Positions 24,901-30,805 of a stretch of 64,000 nucleotides of DNA are shown piece after piece. This DNA is from Pempheris klunzingeri (Eukaryota; Chordata; Actinopteri; Acropomatiformes; Pempheridae), in assembly GCF_042242105.1 (NCBI RefSeq), contig NC_092028.1:10153338-10217337 (forward strand), in the 5' to 3' direction. Position 1 is the first letter of the stretch. Every line of letters begins with the position of its first letter. The notes beneath the pieces were generated by a model. The model was not told where the DNA came from. It ran no database searches and saw only the letters and a program-made list of their open reading frames with translations. A program made the translations under genes and the position numbers.

Positions 24901-27900
24901 GGGGCTTAATGATAAATGTTCATATATCCTGTGGATGACGGTAGAATTGTTAGGGATTCACTGCACTTCCTCCTTCTCCTGTTGTCTATAAAAACTGATA
25001 AAAAAGTTTACTGATTTGCCCCCTCATGACTGCACCACCAACTGAACAGAAATTACTCAAACATCCCGCTGTCCTCTGTTTTCAGAATGATCGTGTGCAA
25101 CCAGGTGATGAAGTTCATCCTCGACAAGATTGAGAAGGATGAGAAGCAGGCAGCTAAGAAGAGGAAGAAGGAGGAGGTGGTGGAGCAGAAACGCTCCAAA
25201 CAGAATGCCACCAAGCTGACTGCTCTGCTGTACAAGCACAAGGAACAGCTGAAGGCTGAGATCTTGAAGAAGAGGGCCCTGCTCGACAAGGAGCTCCAGC
25301 TGCAAGTACAGGTCAGCGCACACTCAGTATATCCAGGAGTCATTCTGTATCAGGCGTGAAAGTTAAAGAGGAGTTTAAGATACATGAATCTGGATTATAC
25401 CTCATGTGCTTTGTCTCCTTCTCAGGAGGAGCTGAGGCGGGACATAGCCAGGCTACAGAAAGAAAAGGAGAAAGCCCGAGCTGCTATCACCCAGGCTGCT
25501 GCAGCAACGGTCAAGGCCGCCGCTTCCCATTCCGCCCATCCGTCTCACTCTACACATTCCTCTCACAGCACCCACACAGCGGCCTCACCTTCCTCGTCCC
25601 ATAAACGCAAGAGGGACGAGGAACGAGACAAAGACAGAAACAAAGATAGGGACAGACATCACGACAAGGACAAGAAACGGGACCGGGATAAGGACCGAGA
25701 CAAATACAGAGACCGAGATAGAGACCGAGACGGTGATCGAGAGAGGGAGAGAGACCGCGAGCGGGACAGACATCGGGACAGAGACAAGGACAGAGATAGG
25801 GACAGAGACAGAGATTCCAGCTTATCGAAACACAAGAAGAAGAAGAAGCTCTCCTCTACCTCAAAGGATCACAAGAAGGACAGCAAATTGTACTGTATCT
25901 GCAAAACACCCTACGACGAGTCAAAGTAAGCTCTTTGGAAAACCTTTAACTATTACAATTACCTGTCAACATACCGCCGTAATGTACGCATGACACGGGT
26001 TGAACGGAATCATTGGTTTCAGTGAGACTTGACTTGAACTGAACTTTTTCTCTCAGATTTTACATAGGGTGCGACCTGTGCTCCAACTGGTTCCATGGCG
26101 CATGTGTTGGCATCACAGAGAAAGAGGCCAAGAAGTTGGAGGACTTTGTGTGTAATGACTGCAAACGTGGTCAGGAGGGAGGAAGCAATGAGGAGCTGTA
26201 CTGCATCTGCCGGACACCATACGACGAATCACAGTATGGCTCCTCATAAATCACTTAACTGTCATCAGCGCAATGTGGCCAGATCCAGGCAGGCGACGAT
26301 TGTATTCATCTTCTTCTACATGTAGAGCTTTTAACCACCATGTATCCAACGTCCACCCACAGGTTTTACATCGGCTGCGACCGCTGCCAGAACTGGTACC
26401 ACGGGCGCTGCGTGGGCATCCTGCAGAGTGAGGCCAATCACATCGACGTGTACGTCTGCCCGCAGTGTCAGTCAACAGAAGACGCCATGACTGTCCTCAC
26501 GCCACTCACTGACAAAGACTACGAGGGGTTGAAAAGAATATTACGCTCATTACAGGTATGGAACCTACGTATGTGCCTGCATGATTTTAATAACATCACA
26601 GCAAGAAATTGCCTATTTTGAAAACCAGCTTTGCATCCTTACAATAAGGGTAGAACAGCAAATGAACAATGCTTCACTTTCCTCCGTGTTCCTCTCGCAT
26701 TTACATTTACCAGCTCCATGGCTGGTGTTCGATTTAATAACTGACTTAACAATAAAATAACTTTAATAATTACATTGTTAAGTGAGCTGGAGACGAGCTG
26801 GATCACAATTGGAAAACGTGTTGGCGACACGGAGGAAAGTTAAACATTGTTCATTTTCATACATTACTCACATTGCCGATTTTCACCCATCTTTATATCA
26901 TACAAAGTTTCTCTTTGAATATAAACTTGGGGAAAAAAAGCGAAATAGAAAGTGCTTCATAAGAAGGCTGAAAAATGCTTCTCGCATCCAATCCCATTGC
27001 AAGAAATTTTGCAGATAATTTATCGTCTGTTCCTGGTTTTGGTATTATTAGTGCTCCTTTTTAATCGATTCAGTGACAATGTCCTGCTATCTCAACAGTC
27101 TCACAAAATGGCATGGCCGTTCCTTGAACCGGTGGATCCCCACGATGCGCCTGATTATTATCGCGTCATCAAGGAGCCAATGGGTAAGAGCAGATGCTGA
27201 CAATTTAACCTGGGAAATGTCCAGTGTCTCAGATTGCTTTCCATACTGTTTATATCATGATACTTTGCTTCTCATACTCACCACATCTCTCTGTGCCCTG
27301 CAGACTTCTCCACAATGGAAACCCGTTTGCAAAAGCGACATTACCACAAGCTCACAGAGTTCGTGGCCGACGTGACCAAAATCTTCGACAACTGCCGCTA
27401 TTACAACCCCAACGACACGCCCTTCTTTCAGTGCGCTGAGGTGCTCGAAGCCTTCTTTGTACAGAAGCTTAAAGGTTTCAAAGCGAGCAGGTAAGGTCAG
27501 GCGCTCCTATTACTGCAGACTCCCCAGGTTCCTGAGTTTCTCTCTCCTTTTCCACACACGTTTGTGTGCTGTAGAGCTTTGATTCTGACCACACCGGCTG
27601 TCATGTCAGTTTAATTTGCTCTTCTCTTATTTTATGCTCGTCATTCCCTTCTTTCTTTTGTGTATACCATGGGCATGTGTAGTGCGCGTTAATGTGCAGT
27701 AGAATGTGCTTTTCATGCAGACTAGAGTTTGCTTTAAACTGTCAGATGCTTTGAAGGGTTGCTTGGCCTACTAAAAACAAACGTTAAGACATTACGTCCG
27801 CTGTCTTAACAGGACTTTGTTACATCTGTATGGTGTTTCATCTTGCATTTGTGTCTATTCACCTTTGCTGCATGCCTTTGATTTATGCCATCCCATTTTC

Positions 27901-28820
27901 TTCTTTCTTGCAGATTGTCAGATTCTTAAGTGGGCCAGTCTAGCTGGAGTCTGGACTGGACGCTGGGGTCTCTAATAATAAAAACATGGGAACTTTCTAT
28001 TTCCAGAACAGCAAAAATATCCATCACTAAAGAAAAAAAAAAGAAATGACACAAGAACACAAACACCAAATGTGCTTTTCGTGTAAATGCCACCGATTTA
28101 ACTTTTTCTTGAACCCCTTGAGTTATTCAGTGTACTCACAAAACGGCAGCCATGTTGACATGCGTTAATTGAGGGACATCCTTTCTTCTCATTATTTCCT
28201 TAAATCTGGCCTTTTTCCAACAATCCATCACAGTAGCTAGAATGTTTTCAGTGGGATTTTAAACGTATTTTAGTTCCTAACCTGCATTTATTTTCTATCA
28301 TACATGTGAGTTGGGTTGGATTATGTGTTGCCCATACCAGATATACTAAACTATATAAAGCTGAATATTTTATTATAGAGATATTTATAAGAGGTTTTGT
28401 ATGTTACGTCCCTTCAAGTTTGATTTAGCTGGTTGTCTTGAATGTACATACCTTTTATCATGTACAGTGGTTGTAAGATATGTCTGACTCTGTATTTGAA
28501 TGTTTTAAATAATTAAGAAACAAATCATTTTAGATCGGATTATTTTATTAGTCTAATCTACTTCAAAGAGGAAGGAATATGACCTCATCCTGCTCCTCAG
28601 TTCACAAAGTAACCTCAGTTTGTAGTTGTGGAAGATTTCTTTAGTAATAAAGGCATTCCCGGTAGATTACACCAACATGGCTGCAGGACCCCTTTGCATC
28701 CTCTCTGTTTGTTGAGATGTCACAACAATAAGCAAAAATGCGAAGGGCTCTCAACTTTCCCCTCTCTCCATATTCTGTAGGTCTCATAACAACAAGCTAC
28801 AGTGTTCTTCAGCCTCTTAG
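4368..28820 (+). CDS. bptf: Bromodomain PHD finger transcription factor, NURF remodeller subunit (32 coding exons)
   Basis: BPTF is the large histone-reading subunit of the nuclear ISWI complex NURF. Coding exons: 4368-4884, 6418-7240, 8866-9086, 10522-10704, 10909-11073, 12863-13063, 13147-13232, 13660-14012, 14304-14435, 14637-14766, 15310-15445, 15537-15827, 15937-17509, 17879-18003, 18240-18368, 18510-18660, 18785-18908, 19100-19331, 20653-20820, 21226-21350, 21452-21563, 21653-21888, 22096-23125, 23245-24701, 24795-24877, 25086-25311, 25426-25925, 26057-26233, 26363-26555, 27099-27183, 27304-27490, 28781-28820. The total is 10191 nt, exactly 3397 codons with stop, and every junction is GT-AG and in phase. 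Order of parts: AT-hook, acidic region, DDT, PHD1, WHIM-like segment, long Ser/Pro/Gln-rich middle, tandem PHD fingers, bromodomain. The start matches the MRGxRGRPPK beginning of vertebrate BPTF. Human BPTF is about 3046 residues, so this copy is longer. Least certain are the starts of exon 12 (NAGNAG) and exon 19. Confidence 0.95.
4885..6417 (+). other. BPTF intron 1
   Basis: This intron has no gene. It carries a cluster of TTAGC/GCTAGC-type motifs (about 5229-5270 and 5419-5450), including a perfect 9-bp stem with 4-nt loop at 5234-5255, and a degenerate MITE at about 5699-6007. Confidence 0.7.
5699..6007. repeat. Degenerate teleost MITE (ACTTAAGTA / TTTTCTGCTACTTTATAC type)
   Basis: It begins GGTGGTGGAAAATACCTACT and continues with CTTTACTTGAGTATTTCTA and TTTTCTGCTACTTTATAC. 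These phrases are typical of a very common fish non-autonomous DNA repeat whose ends read CAGTGGTGGAAG. The right end is diverged and no clear target duplication is visible, so the boundaries are approximate. Confidence 0.5.
6418..7240 (+). CDS. bptf: BPTF exon 2: DDT domain and PHD1
   Basis: Residues about 173-446. The DDT domain is recognisable at about residues 220-285 by [19 protein letters not shown] and the following [21 protein letters not shown]1 is at about residues 358-405. It has the complete C4HC3 zinc set: CRVC, CCETC, YHLEC and CEIC. The exon ends in a conserved [15 protein letters not shown] segment, the start of the WHIM-like region found beside DDT domains in ISWI partners. 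DDT and WHIM modules bind ISWI-family ATPases in related proteins. The exon closes at GT|GTAAGT in phase 2. Confidence 0.96.
7241..8865 (+). other. BPTF intron 2
   Basis: AT-rich intron with no recognised gene, RNA or well-bounded transposon. The acceptor is at 8864-8865 (CCCCAG). Confidence 0.7.
8866..13232 (+). CDS. bptf: BPTF exons 3-7: end of WHIM-like segment and variable linker
   Basis: Exon 3 (8866-9086) continues the conserved block with [20 protein letters not shown] and [20 protein letters not shown]. Exons 4-7 (10522-10704, 10909-11073, 12863-13063, 13147-13232) encode a hydrophilic Glu/Ser/Lys/Gln-rich linker. I recognise little residue-level conservation with mammals there. Exons 4 to 7 all start at phase 1 and join in frame, which supports the calls although single exons are short. 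Any of exons 4-7 could be alternatively used: exons 4, 5 and 6 are multiples of three. Confidence 0.82.
9087..10521 (+). other. BPTF intron 3, with degenerate MITE
   Basis: No gene. About 9985-10205 resembles a common fish MITE: a GAGCTGAAACGATTAGTC-like left part and a TTAATCAACGCTG...GTCAGTTGCAGC right part. The copy is diverged and boundaries are uncertain. Confidence 0.5.
11074..12862 (+). other. BPTF intron 5
   Basis: No gene recognised. Overlapping open frames on both strands near 12077-12552 have no family motif. The intron ends in a T-rich tract before the exon 6 acceptor at 12861-12862. Confidence 0.65.
13233..13659 (+). other. BPTF intron 7
   Basis: AT-rich intron. Nothing recognisable apart from splice sites. 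Confidence 0.7.
13660..15445 (+). CDS. bptf: BPTF exons 8-11: conserved WSD/WHIM3-like region
   Basis: Exons 13660-14012, 14304-14435, 14637-14766 and 15310-15445. The block is nearly colinear with mammalian [104 protein letters not shown] and [13 protein letters not shown]. This is the part of BPTF thought to help hold the remodeller ATPase. Exon junctions split Arg codons (AG|G) at 14012/14304 and 14435/14637, as in other vertebrates. Confidence is high because identity is dense and spans all four exons. Confidence 0.96.
14767..15309 (+). other. BPTF intron 10
   Basis: AT-rich intron with no recognised element. The acceptor region is T rich before TCCATTAAG at 15309. Confidence 0.7.
15537..17509 (+). 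CDS. bptf: BPTF exons 12-13: acidic linker and large variable exon
   Basis: Exon 12 (15537-15827) is Glu/Ser/Lys rich with a run of seven Glu. Its acceptor is a CAGCAG tandem (AG at 15536 and 15539). Either AG keeps the frame and changes one Ala. Exon 13 (15937-17509, about 524 residues) starts with conserved [18 protein letters not shown] and [19 protein letters not shown]. It then passes through a long poorly conserved Ser/Thr/Lys/Glu region and ends in the strongly conserved block [39 protein letters not shown] and [19 protein letters not shown]. The variable middle is typical of rapidly evolving disordered sequence. Confidence 0.93.
17510..17878 (+). other. BPTF intron 13
   Basis: Short intron with nothing recognised. 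The donor is GTTAGT and the acceptor CATTCAG. Confidence 0.75.
17879..18660 (+). CDS. bptf: BPTF exons 14-16: conserved central block
   Basis: Exons 17879-18003, 18240-18368 and 18510-18660. They encode [80 protein letters not shown] and [20 protein letters not shown]. All match mammalian BPTF closely with no gaps at the junctions. No catalytic motif is visible; the segment is a conserved scaffold of unknown fold to me. Confidence 0.95.
18785..20820 (+). CDS. bptf: BPTF exons 17-19: coiled-coil-like segment and Ser/Thr-rich part
   Basis: Exon 17 (18785-18908) encodes a Lys/Glu/Gln-rich, helix-prone segment. It is followed immediately by a (CA)n microsatellite in the intron. Exon 18 (19100-19331) starts [10 protein letters not shown], then a Thr/Ser-rich run, then conserved [20 protein letters not shown] and [13 protein letters not shown]. 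Exon 19 (20653-20820) encodes [20 protein letters not shown] and [19 protein letters not shown]. The exon 19 start is uncertain, because AG at 20631 also keeps the frame and adds about seven residues. Its length is a multiple of three, so it could be skipped. Confidence 0.85.
18922..18976. repeat. (CA)n microsatellite
   Basis: About 26 uninterrupted CA units lie 14 nt downstream of the exon 17 donor at 18909. CA repeats in introns near donors can recruit hnRNP L in vertebrates; an effect here is inferred. Confidence 0.97.
19397..20188. mobile_element. Non-autonomous DNA transposon (MITE-like) with C25 run
   Basis: Imperfect terminal inverted repeats of about 32 bp: the left end begins GGGTTGCAGTGGCATGAG and the right end, reversed, begins GGGTTGCAGCGGTATACC. 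Both share TTTCACGGTA further in. A TA dinucleotide flanks both ends (19395-19396 and 20189-20190), consistent with a TA target duplication. The interior has no long coding frame. It carries a run of 25 C at 19875-19899. I cannot assign a superfamily with certainty. Confidence 0.7.
19875..19899. repeat. Poly-C (25 bases) homopolymer
   Basis: Uninterrupted run of C inside the MITE. It is likely length-variable and may form i-motif or G-quadruplex structures; it is also a place where assemblies err. Confidence 0.95.
20821..21225 (+). other. BPTF intron 19
   Basis: Short intron with a C/T-rich then poly-T stretch near 20950-20977. No other feature was seen. Confidence 0.7.
21226..21888 (+). CDS. 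bptf: BPTF exons 20-22
   Basis: Exons 21226-21350, 21452-21563 and 21653-21888. They start with [14 protein letters not shown], matching the VVQxQQKVLGIIPSS of mammals. They continue through a low-conservation Gln/Thr/Pro region and end in the conserved [19 protein letters not shown]. Phases 1-0-1-0 join cleanly. Confidence 0.92.
22096..24701 (+). CDS. bptf: BPTF exons 23-24: Pro/Ala/Gln-rich low-complexity region with polyQ
   Basis: Exon 23 (22096-23125) opens with conserved [20 protein letters not shown] and [16 protein letters not shown], then a long Pro/Ala/Thr/Val/Gln region. Exon 24 (23245-24701) is dominated by short PQ(V/A)Q-type repeats (about 23570-24260). It then regains conservation with [20 protein letters not shown] and [20 protein letters not shown], followed by 27 uninterrupted Gln (24528-24608) and a PKKKK basic patch. 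The donor after IQKQ matches the vertebrate junction. The conserved ends show that the repeat-rich centre lies in the real frame. Confidence 0.93.
24528..24608 (+). repeat. CAG/CAA repeat encoding 27 Gln
   Basis: Mixed CAG and CAA codons encode an uninterrupted polyglutamine tract at about residues 2843-2869 of BPTF. The CAA interruptions would lower DNA-level slippage compared with pure CAG. Confidence 0.97.
24795..25925 (+). CDS. bptf: BPTF exons 25-27: conserved helical segment and Arg/Asp-rich repeat
   Basis: Exons 24795-24877, 25086-25311 and 25426-25925. The conserved part reads [52 protein letters not shown] and [20 protein letters not shown], a basic helix-rich segment just as in mammals. 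Exon 27 then has Ala and His/Ser repeats ([16 protein letters not shown]) and, at about residues 3062-3137, a long run of DR/DK/ER dipeptides (about 25610-25825). The first residues of the next PHD finger ([13 protein letters not shown]) close the exon. The Arg/Asp run is not in the human sequence as I know it. Confidence 0.94.
25889..26555 (+). CDS. bptf: BPTF tandem C-terminal PHD fingers (end of exon 27, exons 28-29)
   Basis: Two PHD fingers in a row, about residues 3157-3265. The first reads [38 protein letters not shown]. The second reads [37 protein letters not shown]. Each is complete in C4HC3. In the second, the residues forming the H3K4me3 aromatic cage in mammalian BPTF (Tyr of ELYC, Tyr of PYDES, Tyr of FYIG, Trp of NWYH) are all present. 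Introns split the two fingers at the same place (S-K|FYIG and S-Q|FYIG), the mark of an exon duplication shared with mammals. A linker ending in [17 protein letters not shown] leads to the bromodomain. Confidence 0.97.
26556..27098 (+). other. BPTF intron 29
   Basis: AT-rich intron between the PHD and bromodomain exons, with no recognised element. Confidence 0.75.
27099..27490 (+). CDS. bptf: BPTF bromodomain (exons 30-31)
   Basis: Exons 27099-27183 and 27304-27490. The ZA region reads [20 protein letters not shown] and the helix before the binding pocket reads [20 protein letters not shown], so the acetyl-lysine-binding Asn (YYNP) is present. The domain binds acetylated histone H4 in mammals and works together with the preceding PHD finger. 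The exon ends in phase 2 (AG|GTAAGG), which allows either of two last exons. Confidence 0.97.
27914..27929 (+). CDS. bptf: BPTF proximal alternative last exon
   Basis: A CTTTCTTGCAG acceptor at 27913 joins the bromodomain exon to give Arg-LSDS-stop. An AATAAA lies at 27977-27982, only 48 nt after the stop, so this could be a self-contained terminal exon. It excludes the distal exon. Use of this site is inferred from sequence only. Confidence 0.55.
28781..28820 (+). CDS. bptf: BPTF distal (canonical) last exon
   Basis: The acceptor TTCTGTAG at 28780 gives [19 protein letters not shown], closely matching the SHNNKLQSTAS end of mammalian BPTF. This is the tail used for the main call. Confidence 0.88.
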
Positions 28821-29640
28821 AAAGCATCGCACATTGCTCAAAACAAAATGCACTTGCCAAGAATATGGCTTTTCTGAACTGTAACTCTGTGACAGACCTC
28901 TGCCTCATCCTGTGTGGGATCTGCTCCTCTGACTGTCGGTGCAACCAGCACTGCTGCTTTCACAGAACTGTTCAGGCAGAGCTGCCCTCTGCCCATTCGA
29001 GCTCCAAGGGACCTTTTTTTTGGACCCGTCTTCATCAGCGGGACTGTACTGAGGAGCGTGAACTGAGGCATTTCAGAAGAAAGTTTACCTCGGAGAAAAG
29101 ACTCTTAAGGAGCTCTCATATTTCCATTTCTTTATTTTTTTTATCTCAGTTTTTTGTTCTTTTTTTGTTTTTTGTTCTTCCTTGTTAAAAATCCCTCAGG
29201 CCATCCTTGAGGTCATCATGTCCGAAGAGAAATAGGAACTGAATACTGACATACAATGGCTGAGCATAATGTATCAAGAATTATGTGTCTAAATTCAGAT
29301 ATCGCAGTGGAACAACTTTGTTTCTCCCATTTCCACTCATTGTTTAGTCTGAAGTGGCATGAACGACAGTTGTACTAAATATCTGGATATCATCAGTAGT
29401 CTGCTTGGTTAAACTTCCATAACCTACTGAAAGTACGGTATTAAGCTATTGTAAATGAATTGCTCTGCAGTAGTGACTGACTAAGAAGGATGAAACAATG
29501 TATTTGAAGGTTCCTGCCCTGTTTGTAAAAATTTGTCAGATTTTGACTGGATTCCTTTTTCTTTTTTTTGTATTACATCTGAAGAAATATTGATGTATAT
29601 GGAACTTAATAAAATGGAAAAGACTGATTTCTTCCTCACG
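28821..29640 (+). other. BPTF 3' untranslated region
   Basis: This is the likely 3' UTR of the distal isoform, ending shortly after AATAAA at 29608-29613. Another AATAAA at 28646-28651 lies upstream of the distal exon and could end a long proximal-isoform UTR. No coding frame here has support. Confidence 0.65.
29608..29613 (+). promoter_or_regulatory. Polyadenylation signal AATAAA, BPTF distal
   Basis: Canonical AATAAA about 0.8 kb after the distal stop, followed by T/G-rich sequence (GGGTGTTTGTGG). Confidence 0.65.
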
Positions 29641-30339
29641 GGTGTTTGTGGCAGACAGCGGCTCATTGGAGTGCTGGTTTTATCAAGCTTTTAAAGCGCT
29701 CAAGTGGAAGACAAATTAAAATAAAGCAGGGAACGGTATAAAACATTAATTACAAAAGATAGAAATGATAAAACATTAAATTAAAAGCAGTTTTTGTTTT
29801 TGGTTTCAGACTCCATTAGTAATGTTTTCTATGCATCCCTGTTCCACATGGTGGTTCTTGATTTATGAATATGACGGATCCCTGTCAGGTGAATACATTT
29901 CATGCAACAACCATCAGTTAGAATAAGCTCATACAAGCAAAAGCATATGTTAAAAGAAATACATTTATTTGATAAAGCAATTAAATGTTAACAAAGCAGC
30001 AAAACACTGTGACAATGCAGTCGCAGTTGAAAAAACAGGTATAATATCTCATGATTCTACCAAATGGCCATTAGAGTGAAACATCTTTTCATATTATGTG
30101 AAATAACATTCACTTATGAATTTGTCAGTGGATGATTACTGTGTTTTACTGCGGCCTTTGGTAAAGTATGACAGTGTTACTGACCGATCTGGGAACAGCT
30201 CATCCGTCCCAAAACCTCCACTGAACACACTATTATTTATTTAATTGTCTTTATTTTTCCTTTACCAAAATAATATGCAAACATTCAGGTAAACGATATC
30301 AACACATACACATCAAGTTTAAATGACACGGAAACGCAC
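29641..30339. other. BPTF-KPNA2 intergenic segment
   Basis: About 0.7 kb of AT-rich sequence with no recognised gene. In mammals a small gene (C17orf58) lies between BPTF and KPNA2; I see no trace of coding sequence for one here. Confidence 0.55.
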
Positions 30340-30748
30340 TATCATTCTCGCGCGGAAATCTCGCGATATCACGGCGTAGTGACGTAACTTCCTGTGTACG
30401 TAGTGATTTTTTTTGAACAGCCCAATGAACGGAGGCGGCTGGATGCTGCTGCTCGAATAGCCCAATCAGGAGGCTTTGTTGCAGGAATTTAAAGGTCTGT
30501 GCGGCACTGAATGTGAATCACAGCCTTGAAGCGACGACTAGGTGAGCGTGTGTCAACTTTTTATGCAGTTTTATTAAAATGAATGTCTTTTTATGTAAAA
30601 TTATAGGTATTATGTTTTTAGCTTCAGCTAGCTGGGAGTAAGTTTGGGCTGTTGTTATGTCAACCCGACGCTCTGCTTAGCTTGACGTGCTTTTCGCTCG
30701 TCCTCATCACGAGGCAGCTCAAGCTAACCTTTTTAACTTTTTCTTCAG
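30340..30748 (+). promoter_or_regulatory. KPNA2 promoter, non-coding exon 1 and intron 1
   Basis: TCTCGCGA at 30359-30366 is one or two bases short of the TCTCGCGAGA palindrome. Two CCAAT boxes (30422-30426 and 30462-30466) lie 40 bp apart. TTTAAA follows at 30488-30493. Paired CCAAT boxes with a downstream CHR-like TTTAAA or CTTGAA (30526-30531) are typical of cell-cycle genes bound by NF-Y and DREAM/MuvB; KPNA2 is a known cell-cycle gene. A 5' non-coding exon probably ends at 30541 (AG|GTGAGC) and joins 30749 (CTTCAG|GAAAAA). Confidence 0.65.
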
Positions 30749-30805
30749 GAAAAACGCCACAAAACTCCGCTTTCACCGCTGCTAATCTTCCAAGACCGCT
30801 TGAAA

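Noticed and set aside
25585..25773. Val/Ser-rich minus-strand frame that looks hydrophobic
   Set aside because: Complement of the Arg/Asp repeat of exon 27; not a membrane protein.
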